This document shows positions 1-6,369 of a DNA stretch of 14,827 bases, piece by piece (the first letter of the stretch is position 1; every line of letters starts with the position of its first letter). Position numbers and translations under genes: made by a program. The notes below the pieces were generated by a model that saw only the letters and a program-made list of their open reading frames with translations, made no database searches and was not told where the DNA came from. The DNA is from Neisseriales bacterium (GTDB lineage: Bacteria > Pseudomonadota > Gammaproteobacteria > Burkholderiales > UBA11063): NCBI GenBank assembly GCA_008017145.1, contig SSGY01000092.1, forward strand, positions 1-14,827, written 5' to 3'.

Positions 1-140
1 ACGAATCCGGCACTTAAATTAAAGAAATAAGACTTAATATCGGCACTGCTTACATTGATACCCAGAATCAACATAATTATTGATATAACAAATAATACAA
101 ATAATAAAATACCCGAGGACAATTTATTTAACATACTCAT
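1..140 (-). CDS. Partial membrane protein, N-terminus only (runs off left edge)
   Basis: This is an open frame on the minus strand that leaves the window at base 1, so only the first 46 codons are visible. The start is ATG at 140-138, because GGAG lies six bases upstream; a second in-frame ATG follows two codons later. The peptide begins MSMLNKLSSG and then has one strongly hydrophobic stretch, about residues 9-29 (ILLFVLFVISIIMLILG). This fits a single-pass membrane anchor or an uncleaved signal, with few charges around it. After the segment comes a short polar part (SSADIKSYFFNLSAGF). The family cannot be recognised from so little sequence. It lies downstream of hipA on the same strand, with about 270 bases between them, so it probably has its own promoter. 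Confidence 0.6.
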   Translation of the reverse strand, partial: MSMLNKLSSGILLFVLFVISIIMLILGINVSSADIKSYFFNLSAGF

Positions 141-412
141 TTAAATCTCCATTATTAAAGTAGGCCAAGAATCCGGATTAATTTTAAACATTATGTCGCA
201 GAGCATTGATTATAATATGTGCTTTCACAAGATGCAGCTGTATATTATAATTAATGTTATATATATTGCTTTTTCATTCATTAGTAGACAAATAAACTCG
301 TACCATAAAAGTATTAAAAATATACTTTCCACACTTTTCTCGGTGGCACAAAAACTGACTAATATTGTTACTTGCAACTAATCAAAATATCTTAGTCTGA
401 AAGCTTTATATT
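141..412. other. Intergenic region between hipA and the left-edge membrane gene
   Basis: This is a strongly AT-rich 272-base gap. A 62-codon plus-strand open frame at 193-381 has no ribosome binding site and no family resemblance, so I do not call it. A perfect 10-base palindrome, AATCCGGATT, lies at 170-179, about 30 bases upstream of the left gene's start, and could be an operator. I see no convincing hairpin terminator after hipA. Confidence 0.4.
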
Positions 413-1639
413 TTAGAAACTAGTTATTGAATCATGCCAAATGCTTAACATCCGCAATCCAACATCTTTAACCTTATGATTTAACTCTATTTCCTGCATT
501 AGCAGCTCACTAACCTGTTTGATGGCAGTAATAACTTCCTCAAATATTTGCGATGCCTGTGCATTTGACAGCATACATGACTTAGTTGCAAATGCTAATA
601 GGTCATCCCTACTAGCCCAACGCTTACTACCATTCAAGGTAAGTGCCATAATATCTTTAGGTAAATATACCGTAGTTGTTACAATATCATAGATTGGTGC
701 AAGGTTCACTATGCTGCTGGTATCTTTATAAATTAATCCATAATTTTTCAAATGTGCATCACCATTGCGCAATAAGACATTCACTACCAGCGATTTAAAG
801 TAATCGAATAATGCTGATTTTAGATTTATGGTGCTTTCACCCACTAGATTATTTTTTATACTTCTTGCAATCTGTTCATAGCTACTGTCATATTTCTCAC
901 AGGTACGCTTGGCTTGTAATACACAAAAGTCTTCAAAACCATAATAGGTATTGTCAATGAGATCAAAACGCTTTATTATCAGAAATTTACCGTTATTTGT
1001 TAGCTCAATTTCTGGGGTTTTTAAACCAGCTTTCTTAGCAACTAACATACAAAAATATTCATTAGTGGCTAACTCGGGATAACTACCCTCACTCCAAGAT
1101 TTGATAATGTGAGTGGTGTCTTTATAGGTTAATCGATCTAGCTCACTCAATTTTGGGTTAGTCGTATCGCCAGTATCAAGCACCATAATTTTGGGCTGCA
1201 CTCCTGCAATGCCTGAATTAGCGCCATATTTAAGCAACAATGACTCTAATAGCTCTTCAGTACCAGCATAGGTCTTAAATTGGGTTAAGTTTAAACCGAT
1301 AGCATCAATAACCGAATTTTTATCAGGTTCAGCTGAAAAAGTAATACGCCCAATTTGATTTCTGCCAACTATTTTTAATAAATCCAAATCAGAAAAATTT
1401 ATAATTTGCTTGCGATAGATAGTTTTTAATTTCTCAAGCAAAATACCTTCTGGCAAGTTCATTTCAAAAATAGGATGTAAGCCATGCCAAAAATCATACT
1501 GTTCATTGATCACTGGCATTGTCAACGATACCGCTTCGTTGGGTAATGCGGTTGCGCTATAACTAAAAATAAATTTACTTGAAGTCGTTGATTGGAAAAG
1601 CTCGCCAACTTTATTGCTAGCTGTAAAAACATTAAGCAT
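413..1639 (-). CDS. hipA: HipA-type serine/threonine kinase toxin
   Basis: HipA family kinase of 408 aa, close to the usual family length. In known HipBA systems the kinase phosphorylates a translation-related target such as a glutamyl-tRNA synthetase and causes dormancy; the target here is unknown. The N-terminal HipA-coupling domain covers about residues 1-100. A glycine-rich nucleotide loop is visible as GANSGIAGVQPK (139-150), with a candidate ATP-binding lysine at 180 (HIIK). The catalytic loop is NGDAHLKN (292-299), with D294 as the expected base and N299 as metal ligand. PIYDIV (315-320) supplies the DFG-like aspartate D318. All key kinase residues are therefore present and the toxin looks intact. 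It overlaps the end of hipB by eight bases, so it is translationally coupled to its antitoxin. Confidence 0.9.
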   Translation of the reverse strand: MLNVFTASNKVGELFQSTTSSKFIFSYSATALPNEAVSLTMPVINEQYDFWHGLHPIFEMNLPEGILLEKLKTIYRKQIINFSDLDLLKIVGRNQIGRITFSAEPDKNSVIDAIGLNLTQFKTYAGTEELLESLLLKYGANSGIAGVQPKIMVLDTGDTTNPKLSELDRLTYKDTTHIIKSWSEGSYPELATNEYFCMLVAKKAGLKTPEIELTNNGKFLIIKRFDLIDNTYYGFEDFCVLQAKRTCEKYDSSYEQIARSIKNNLVGESTINLKSALFDYFKSLVVNVLLRNGDAHLKNYGLIYKDTSSIVNLAPIYDIVTTTVYLPKDIMALTLNGSKRWASRDDLLAFATKSCMLSNAQASQIFEEVITAIKQVSELLMQEIELNHKVKDVGLRMLSIWHDSITSF

Positions 1640-1886
1640 GATTGTTTTTTTCCGCTAAAAGCTGCTGTAGTGTCGGGCGACTTGATTTCTCTTTAATGAC
1701 AATCTCTAAGCTTAAAAGCTCACAAAGAGTAATTATCTTATTGATACCAATTTCGTTTATCATGCCATTTTCAATAAGTGATAGTGTAGTACGACCAATA
1801 CCAGCCATACTAGCTAAAGCACCCTGAGTTAGCTTGCGCTTTTTTCTCGCGGTGGCTATTAACTGCCCGATTTCAACTAAATCCAT
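1632..1886 (-). CDS. hipB: HipB-type XRE-family antitoxin/repressor
   Basis: This is an 84-aa Cro/CI-type helix-turn-helix protein. The helix-turn-helix lies at about residues 8-60, with KLTQGALASMAGI as helices 2-3 and GRTTLSLIENG as the recognition part. HipB proteins bind and restrain HipA and repress their own promoter by binding inverted repeats. The gene precedes hipA, overlaps it by eight bases, and has a matching inverted repeat around its promoter (1904-1947), consistent with autoregulation. The start is the ATG at 1886; only a weak AAAG Shine-Dalgarno is present. Near the 3' end a run of seven A (minus strand, 1645-1651) encodes EKN and is in frame, which makes it a useful control for the broken A7 runs elsewhere in the window. 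Confidence 0.88.
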   Translation of the reverse strand: MDLVEIGQLIATARKKRKLTQGALASMAGIGRTTLSLIENGMINEIGINKIITLCELLSLEIVIKEKSSRPTLQQLLAEKNNHA

Positions 1887-1903
1887 TTTTTATCTTTGCA
1901 CTG

Positions 1904-1947
1904 TATATTAAACATATTGCCATTTTAGCACAATTTTGTTTAATATA
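1904..1947 (-). promoter_or_regulatory. hipBA promoter within a perfect inverted repeat (candidate HipB operator)
   Basis: Plus-strand arms TATATTAAACA (1904-1914) and TGTTTAATATA (1937-1947) are perfect 11-base inverted repeats separated by 22 bases, so the arms are 33 bases apart, about three helical turns. On the minus strand an extended -10 element, TGCTAAAAT (1922-1930), sits in the middle of the spacer, with its TAAAAT hexamer at 1922-1927 and the repeat centre at 1925.5. Occupancy of both arms would bracket the promoter. The sequence and symmetry are seen directly; binding by HipB is inferred. Confidence 0.6.
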
Positions 1948-1997
1948 TAATACATTTTATATTAATCAAGTGCCATAATAATTATCTACACTCCAGC

Positions 1998-2019
1998 AAT
2001 TAAACTCACTCGTTTAATT
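1998..2019. repeat. Inverted repeat AATTAAAC-6-GTTTAATT after the RhuM-Fic gene
   Basis: A perfect 8-base inverted repeat (1998-2005 and 2012-2019) with a six-base loop spans the end of the RhuM-Fic gene, whose stop is at 2014-2016. It shares the core ATTAAAC/GTTTAAT with the hipBA operator arms about 50-100 bases away. It could be an auxiliary HipB site or a weak terminator hairpin for the upstream gene; there is no strong T-tract. Confidence 0.4.
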
Positions 2020-2988
2020 TGGCACTAAAAGATTTATAATCAATCTAGTCAATAGATCTTTTTGCTGCGGATCTGACTCGGCAATCAGCAAAGCTAAAGC
2101 GGTAAGCCCGATATTATCAATCTTTAGCGGTAATTTATTCAACTGAATATAGAGCAAAAATAGAAAACTACCGATACGTTTGTTACCATCGCTAAACGGA
2201 TGATCTTTTATCACCATGTAAAATAGATTGGCAGCCTTTTCTTCGACACTACGATACAGCTCTTCACCAAACATGGTTTGATCCAGATTGGACAAGATAG
2301 ATTGCAGCTGATCATTGCGCTCATTACCAAATAATTCAGTTGCTTCGCCTATTGCCAGTAAACTTGACTTAAACTCGTTAATCGCAGCTAATGCATTTTC
2401 ATGAGCTAAAGCAATGCTTCTTTGATGCATATTATTCGGGATTAATAAGCGATCTTCATCATACTGCAGCAACGATGTCCAAGTAGTCGCATAATCATTA
2501 ATCAAATTAATTATACTCTGCCCCTGTGTGGTAATTAGCTGATTATTGGCTAAAGTTTTACCCAGCAGGTCAAGTAAATTTTGATATTCATGATGAGTCT
2601 TATCAAGCAGATTATTATTTAGCGCGTAACCTTTGAGGAGGTAATCTTTTAGAACTGAGTTAGCCCATTGGCGGAACTTAGTAGCTTGCTTAGAATTTAC
2701 CCTATAACCAACCGATAAAATCGCATCAAGATTAAAGTATTCTATATCCCGAAGAACATCACGTTCACCCTCTTTTTGAACTGTTGCAAAATTTGCAACA
2801 GTTGAATCCACTTCAAGCTCACCATCCGAAAAAATATTTTTGAGATGTCGTGAAATCACCGATTTATCACGACCAAATAACTGACTTAATTGATTAAGTG
2901 ACAGCCAAACTGTGTCGTTTTTTAACTGTACATCAACCGTGACATTACCATCGGTTGATGTAAATAAAACTAATTCTTTGTTATTCAT
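2014..2988 (-). CDS. RhuM-like protein with C-terminal Fic/Doc domain
   Basis: This is a 324-aa two-domain protein. Residues 1-125 match the RhuM family pattern: VWLSLNQLSQLFGRDKSVISRHLKNIF as a DNA-binding-like region, then the conserved RDIEYFNLDAILSVGYRVNS and FRQWANSVLKDY blocks. The C-terminal part carries a Fic/Doc active-site motif HPFSDGNKR (263-271), with catalytic H263, the acidic D267 and the GNK phosphate-binding turn. Fic/Doc enzymes transfer AMP or phosphate groups from nucleotides to target proteins; the target here is unknown. Length and motifs are normal, so it looks intact. The start ATG (2988-2986) overlaps the stop of a 25-codon upstream stub as ATGA, and the stub follows the DUF6088 gene by three bases, so the three are probably translated as a coupled unit. 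Product class is firm; role in defence is inferred from context. Confidence 0.85.
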   Translation of the reverse strand: MNNKELVLFTSTDGNVTVDVQLKNDTVWLSLNQLSQLFGRDKSVISRHLKNIFSDGELEVDSTVANFATVQKEGERDVLRDIEYFNLDAILSVGYRVNSKQATKFRQWANSVLKDYLLKGYALNNNLLDKTHHEYQNLLDLLGKTLANNQLITTQGQSIINLINDYATTWTSLLQYDEDRLLIPNNMHQRSIALAHENALAAINEFKSSLLAIGEATELFGNERNDQLQSILSNLDQTMFGEELYRSVEEKAANLFYMVIKDHPFSDGNKRIGSFLFLLYIQLNKLPLKIDNIGLTALALLIAESDPQQKDLLTRLIINLLVPN

Positions 2989-3062
2989 AAGATTAACCTC
3001 AAATATATTTCATTGAATAACTCACGGAGCTGAGATTTATTAAATGATGCAATGCGATCCAT
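2985..3062 (-). pseudogene. 25-codon stub resembling the N-terminus of an AbiEii nucleotidyltransferase toxin
   Basis: A short frame starting at ATG 3062-3060 begins three bases after the DUF6088 stop and ends with TGA at 2987-2985, overlapping the RhuM-Fic ATG as ATGA. The peptide starts MDRIASFNKSQLRELFNEI. This resembles the first residues of AbiEii/AbiGii nucleotidyltransferases, which commonly begin with an M-x-R/K-I-x-x-L-x-x-x-x-R-x-E-L-F-x-E-T pattern before the IEKDFW motif. DUF6088 genes are typically followed by such a toxin gene, and that is the exact position of this stub. The remainder of the toxin is missing and the RhuM-Fic gene follows directly. I infer a deletion or replacement that kept the toxin start. 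It may now serve as a coupling leader for the Fic gene. The resemblance is from memory and has not been aligned. Confidence 0.55.
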
Positions 3063-3065
3063 ATT

Positions 3066-3668
3066 CTAATCCTGACACACTTGTTTAATTACGCTGTATA
3101 CCCAGTCCGTAACCGTTTTAGTATCTTTTATTATCTTAGGATATAATTTGCTATCAATTTTTTGTTTAAGTTTAGCAATAACTTCAGCTGAGGCATTATC
3201 TTTGCCAAGGCTTGTGATTGCCTGAACCAATAAAGCGCTTTCTGCATATTTAAAACCAATATTTTTAAGTGCTATTTTTTTAAATTCCAGTTGATTACCT
3301 AGAATATCATATTCACGCTTTGGTCCATCACTGTGATAAATATACTTAGCTGGTACTTGAGTTGACAAACCCAGTAAATAAAGTGCAGTGTCTCCCGATG
3401 GTTCAATGCGCCATTTGAATTTACGGGCAAGAGCATGCGCCACCTTATCTATTTCTGGACTGAGATATTGACCTAAAAGCTCGCTATACTTGGGGAAGTC
3501 ATAAATGCCACGGATTACCCGCCGAATCTTGTTCTGCAACACTAAATTAGACAATACCCAATCAACGGTTGCACCATTAAACTTATCCGAAAAATCAGCA
3601 GCAGAAAATACGCAACCTCTACCAGTTCCTTTAATAATATAAAATAATTTATTTTCAATAGATTGCAT
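3066..3668 (-). CDS. DUF6088 family protein (AbiEi-like antitoxin/transcriptional regulator)
   Basis: This 200-aa protein matches the DUF6088 family, related to AbiEi-type antitoxins of type IV toxin-antitoxin systems. The N-terminal third is a winged-helix-like region (VFSAADFSDKF, then VDWVLSNLVLQNKIRRVIRGIYDFP), with the characteristic RGIYDFPKYSELLG segment at about residues 53-66. It is followed by the family's conserved block around PEIDKVAHALARKF and SGDTALYLLGLSTQVPAKY. These proteins normally pair with an AbiEii nucleotidyltransferase encoded immediately downstream. Here only a 25-codon stub of that partner remains, so this is an antitoxin-type gene without its usual toxin. An imperfect inverted repeat overlaps its predicted promoter at 3688-3726, consistent with autoregulation as known for AbiEi. 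The start at ATG 3668 lacks a strong Shine-Dalgarno. Confidence 0.8.
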   Translation of the reverse strand: MQSIENKLFYIIKGTGRGCVFSAADFSDKFNGATVDWVLSNLVLQNKIRRVIRGIYDFPKYSELLGQYLSPEIDKVAHALARKFKWRIEPSGDTALYLLGLSTQVPAKYIYHSDGPKREYDILGNQLEFKKIALKNIGFKYAESALLVQAITSLGKDNASAEVIAKLKQKIDSKLYPKIIKDTKTVTDWVYSVIKQVCQD

Positions 3669-3687
3669 TTAATATACTCTCAATGTT

Positions 3688-3751
3688 TATCAAGAAAAAT
3701 AATATATTTTTCCTTGAGATATTATATCAAATGAGATATGGGATAAGTGAA
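3688..3751 (-). promoter_or_regulatory. DUF6088 promoter with overlapping inverted repeat (candidate operator)
   Basis: On the minus strand a consensus -10 TATAAT lies at 3721-3726, with a possible -35 TTCACT at 3746-3751 (19-base spacer, longer than ideal). Directly downstream and touching the -10 is an imperfect inverted repeat at 3688-3721: plus-strand TATCAAGAAAAATA pairs with ATATTTTTCCTTGAGATA apart from small bulges. A site at the transcription start suits autorepression by the winged-helix DUF6088 protein. The binding is inferred. Confidence 0.45.
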
Positions 3752-3808
3752 GTATTTGACCGAGCCAGAGTGGGTATGGAATAACAAATCTCAATTATGT
3801 TTACAGAT

Positions 3809-3841
3809 AAGATATGTCGTAATTTTTTTACGGCATATCTT
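3809..3841 (-). terminator. Hairpin after the DUF3892 gene, probable operon terminator
   Basis: A 14-bp stem (arms 3809-3822 and 3828-3841, AAGATATGTCGTAA against TTACGGCATATCTT with one G-T wobble) encloses a five-base T loop. It lies just downstream of the stop of the DUF3892 gene (3849) and upstream of the DUF6088 promoter, so it is placed to end the long restriction operon. It lacks a clean T-tract on either strand, which lowers confidence in strict intrinsic termination. Confidence 0.5.
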
Positions 3842-3848
3842 TAACAGA

Positions 3849-4154
3849 TCAAAATTCAGGTAAGTTTCCTAAATTATCTTTTTTTGTCCTATTTGAATCA
3901 GTTCGTATGTAGTCAACACCATCAACTGTCTGAATACTTACTTCAGCACCTTTCTGCCATTTACCATCTTGTTTATACGCTGTAACGTAGGTAAGGTTTT
4001 TATCTTTTATTGCGTCAATAATAGCCTGACGAGACCTCTTCTTCTTCTTATTTAGTCTTTCCCCATCATCTTCAAAACGTTCAACCTCAATAATATGAGT
4101 TTTTTCATCGTTATATTTAACTGCACAAATAGCATAATCTGCCCATCTAGCCAT
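3849..4154 (-). CDS. DUF3892 domain-containing protein
   Basis: This 101-aa protein has the look of the DUF3892 family, small uncharacterised proteins with the pattern DYAICAVKYN...HIIEVERFEDDG...RQAIIDAI...YVTAYKQDGKWQKGAEVSIQTVDGVDYIRTDSN. The lysine-rich patch KKKKR lies at about residues 36-40. No enzymatic motif is visible. An AAGAGG Shine-Dalgarno sits nine bases before the ATG at 4154. It is the last gene of the leftward restriction operon, 120 bases after the unknown 286-aa gene, with an inverted repeat in that gap (4185-4228) that could give it separate control. Function is unknown; the company it keeps suggests an accessory to the defence operon, but that is inference. Confidence 0.7.
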   Translation of the reverse strand: MARWADYAICAVKYNDEKTHIIEVERFEDDGERLNKKKKRSRQAIIDAIKDKNLTYVTAYKQDGKWQKGAEVSIQTVDGVDYIRTDSNRTKKDNLGNLPEF

Positions 4155-4184
4155 TTTATTCGACCTCTTAAAAATAAATATTTA

Positions 4185-4228
4185 ACTATATGTAGTTATA
4201 TCTAACCGCATCTAACACTACATATAGT
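4185..4228. repeat. Inverted repeat with internal direct repeat between the 286-aa gene and DUF3892
   Basis: Perfect 12-base arms ACTATATGTAGT (4185-4196) and ACTACATATAGT (4217-4228) are separated by 20 bases, which contain the direct repeat ATCTAAC-CGC-ATCTAAC. On the minus strand the second arm is followed by an A/T-rich run ending in TTTTT. It could be a weak intrinsic terminator, an mRNA processing hairpin, or an operator for the DUF3892 gene that starts at 4154. Confidence 0.5.
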
Positions 4229-4274
4229 GCAAACATTAAAAAACTCAAGAGGTAACGCAAAATTTATTTTTTGG

Positions 4275-5135
4275 TTATGGCTCAGCATCGCTAAATAAAT
4301 CTGGCTCTTCATCTGGTGTTAATAATATTTTGTTTAAATCTTCTGTCACTAACCGATTATCAATATCCATGTCATTATATTTTATAACCCTAATCACCAA
4401 ATATTTAGGTTTAACATTCTCACACATCGCTAACTGTACCAACATATTATCCGTGCCTGTATGAATGTCTAACTGATCTAGTTTTATTTTCTCCCAAAAT
4501 TTTCCCGTTAAATCCAGATCAAACTTAAAAGATACTTCCTCATTATCTACCGTACCTTTCCATGATCGCTTATTTTTCCAATCTGGGCTGGATACTATAA
4601 TATTTCTCTCTCCGATATAAACACATTTAGGATTATTTTCTTCTTCAATTACCGTAATATATTGATTAAAATCATGCTTCATTATTTTTTGACTTTGATC
4701 AATTTCAATATATTCAATGCAATCATCTGATTGAAACTGTTGATACATTTTATTTTTATGTTTTATACATTCATTTGGAATATCAGGCTTTAATTCGCTG
4801 TTTGGCTTAGTTAAAAATTCATTAATAATTCTCACTAGTTCCGGATGCCCCATTTTGCCTAATTCATCAGGAGTGTAACCAGTAAATAGTGGTACTATCC
4901 CACCGGAGAGTAAGTTATATAGAATACTAATGAATAAAAATAAATTTGTTCTCCATCCACCATCGGTCGGCGTTGTCAAATGTATTTCGACATCCAAACC
5001 CAATTCATTTATAATATTTTTATATGCATTTAATAAGGCGAGCAAACTTTTTTCTGAAATTTCGTGCTTTGTATCATTTCCAAAGTGTATTGGAACAATT
5101 ACCGGTTCATTATCTATAGACAATATTTTATTCAT
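4275..5135 (-). CDS. Unknown 286-aa protein with one predicted membrane segment, restriction-operon passenger
   Basis: I do not recognise this family. The start ATG at 5135 has AGGA five to six bases upstream and lies 17 bases after the hsdS stop, so it is co-transcribed with the restriction genes. The N-terminal 60 residues are soluble and mixed (SLLALLNAYKNIINELGLDVEIHL), followed by TPTDGGWRTN and a hydrophobic stretch at about residues 64-85 (LFLFISILYNLLSGGIVPLF) that could cross or dip into the membrane. Next comes GYTPDELGKMGHPELVRIINEFL. The C-terminal half looks beta-rich (YIEIDQSQKIMKHDF, CVYIGERNIIVSSPDW, FKFDLDLTGKFWEKI, YLVIRVIKYNDMDI) and ends in an acidic tail DEEPDLFSDAEP. No nuclease, kinase or nucleotide-binding motif is visible. 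Its position beside hsdS and DUF3892 suggests a defence accessory, possibly acting at the membrane. Confidence 0.75.
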   Translation of the reverse strand: MNKILSIDNEPVIVPIHFGNDTKHEISEKSLLALLNAYKNIINELGLDVEIHLTTPTDGGWRTNLFLFISILYNLLSGGIVPLFTGYTPDELGKMGHPELVRIINEFLTKPNSELKPDIPNECIKHKNKMYQQFQSDDCIEYIEIDQSQKIMKHDFNQYITVIEEENNPKCVYIGERNIIVSSPDWKNKRSWKGTVDNEEVSFKFDLDLTGKFWEKIKLDQLDIHTGTDNMLVQLAMCENVKPKYLVIRVIKYNDMDIDNRLVTEDLNKILLTPDEEPDLFSDAEP

Positions 5136-5152
5136 AAGTAAATCCTACTCAT

Positions 5153-5785
5153 TTATAATTTACCGTGGAAAGCTTGTTCTAGGATTGATGATTTTAGGTC
5201 AAGCAGGTTTTGCATTTTTTGTTGTTGAGCTGATTTTACTTGCTCAATTTTTACTGATACTTCATCTAAGAAATTTACTACTTTGTTTTGAATTATTAAA
5301 TCTGGATAACTGATCACAATATTTTTTATCTTAGTTAAATTAAGGTTTTTCTGACGAACTCCTTGCCTTTGTTCTAAAATTACAGGCTTTAGATATTCTA
5401 ACTGATATTTAGCAAAATATATGTTTAGTTCTTTAGCATCTGGTTTAAAACCTACTATTGCTTGATTACAGCTCCCATAATTAGATAGAATAGACATTTT
5501 CATTGCAGCAGTATCATACATACCTATTAATAAAGTGCCACTCTCAAAAAGCTTTGCAGAAGAGTTTTCTAATCCAAACTGAGTAATTTTTTCATTTGCC
5601 TGTTTAGTAAATAGTTGATTTAACTCACCACTACTAAACCACTCTATAGTTCCATTTTCCCAAAATAATTTATTTTGCCTTAATGGAGTACCACCAGCAG
5701 ACATCCCAAAGTCAAAAGAAAATAGAGTCCTCTTAGGATGCAGTCCATCTAGGTCGGAGAAAACATCATTGAGGACGCTATTCAT
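5153..5785 (-). CDS. hsdS: HsdS C-terminal half: second target recognition domain, separated by a frameshift
   Basis: This 210-aa frame is the second half of a type I specificity subunit. It opens with MNSVLNDVFSDL, the end of the central conserved helix, then a second target recognition domain starting SAGGTPLRQNKLFWENGTIEWFSSGELN. It closes with the distal conserved helix KIEQVKSAQQQKMQNLLDLKSSILEQAFHGKL, a normal HsdS terminus. Its ATG overlaps the TGA of the N-terminal half as ATGA and has no Shine-Dalgarno, so independent translation would rely on reinitiation. The open frame continues upstream of this ATG and reads IDAADNF, the expected continuation of the N-terminal half, so the two frames are one gene broken in the A7 run at 5808-5814. 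With one extra A the product would be 405 aa, the usual HsdS size. Confidence 0.85.
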   Translation of the reverse strand: MNSVLNDVFSDLDGLHPKRTLFSFDFGMSAGGTPLRQNKLFWENGTIEWFSSGELNQLFTKQANEKITQFGLENSSAKLFESGTLLIGMYDTAAMKMSILSNYGSCNQAIVGFKPDAKELNIYFAKYQLEYLKPVILEQRQGVRQKNLNLTKIKNIVISYPDLIIQNKVVNFLDEVSVKIEQVKSAQQQKMQNLLDLKSSILEQAFHGKL

Positions 5786-6369
5786 GAAATTATCGGCGGC
5801 ATCGATGTTTTTTTGAGTAAGGCAATTGCTTTATCAATTCGCTCAAATAATGCATCCAGTGTTTGCACTATCCTTTTTTGCTCTGCCAATGGTGGAAGCG
5901 GATAGTCAATATCTTTTATATCACCTAGTGATATATTTTTTATTGCACCACCTCTTTGTTTATCCTTAGTATTTTGAGAAATAACTGATAACAATGAATG
6001 TTTTAGAAACCTCGAGTCTAACACCTCTTTGGGTCTAATTATAGCTATTGCTTGATTTATATTCATTGGCAAATGTTCTTGTTTTACGATAGCAGTATCA
6101 CCAATCGTCCCAGCAATAGAGAATAAAACATCATCCACCTTTAATTGCGATCTTTTTTGTGATTGATGAGCTTCTTCAGATATAAACATTTCAATTGAAG
6201 ATAAATTAATTTCTCCGTTTATAATGTTTTCAATTTTTAAGAAATTTATTCCTTTACTCAAGAATTGATGTCCATTTGTAGTTGGAGTAGTTCCTTTCGT
6301 TATAAGTAATGTTATATCGTCTAATTTCTTCCACTCCCAACCATCAGGCAATTGGTATAACTCACTCAT
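5782..6369 (-). CDS. hsdS: HsdS N-terminal half: first target recognition domain and central helix, frameshifted
   Basis: This is the first half of the type I restriction-modification specificity subunit, 195 aa. It starts YQLPDGWEWKKLDDI, the typical HsdS opening, carries target recognition domain 1 (about residues 15-160), then the conserved PLPPLAEQKRIVQTLDALFERIDKAIALLKK central helix. After LLKK the frame turns into nine unrelated residues (TSMPPIIS) and stops. Reading one base back gives LLKKNIDAADNFMNSVL, the normal continuation. Start ATG 6369 lies within the end of hsdM (8-base overlap ATGAGTGA), indicating translational coupling. If translated as it stands, a single-domain half-subunit results; such half-subunits are known in some type I systems to dimerise and recognise a palindromic site. 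Whether this one does is inference. Confidence 0.85.
   Translation of the reverse strand: MSELYQLPDGWEWKKLDDITLLITKGTTPTTNGHQFLSKGINFLKIENIINGEINLSSIEMFISEEAHQSQKRSQLKVDDVLFSIAGTIGDTAIVKQEHLPMNINQAIAIIRPKEVLDSRFLKHSLLSVISQNTKDKQRGGAIKNISLGDIKDIDYPLPPLAEQKRIVQTLDALFERIDKAIALLKKTSMPPIIS
5808..5814 (-). other. A7 run that breaks hsdS
   Basis: Seven consecutive A on the minus strand (CTC AAA AAA ACA in the zero frame) mark the exact point where HsdS homology switches frame. A8 restores CTC AAA AAA AAC ATC GAT (LLKKNID). The context is not a perfect X XXY YYZ heptamer, because the base before the two AAA codons is C, so polymerase or replication slippage is more plausible than ribosomal -1 shifting. 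Confidence 0.75.

Noticed and set aside
193..381. 62-codon plus-strand open frame
   Set aside because: No Shine-Dalgarno, AT-rich low-information peptide and no family resemblance; it lies in the upstream region of a leftward gene.
4930..5313. 127-codon plus-strand frame across the hsdS 3' end and the 286-aa gene
   Set aside because: It is antisense to two well-supported coding regions and its leucine/phenylalanine-rich translation is what such a shadow would give.
5153..6369. hsdS halves as two separately evolved genes
   Set aside because: The second frame has no Shine-Dalgarno and its upstream extension reads the expected IDAADNF continuation, so a single frameshifted gene is the simpler reading.
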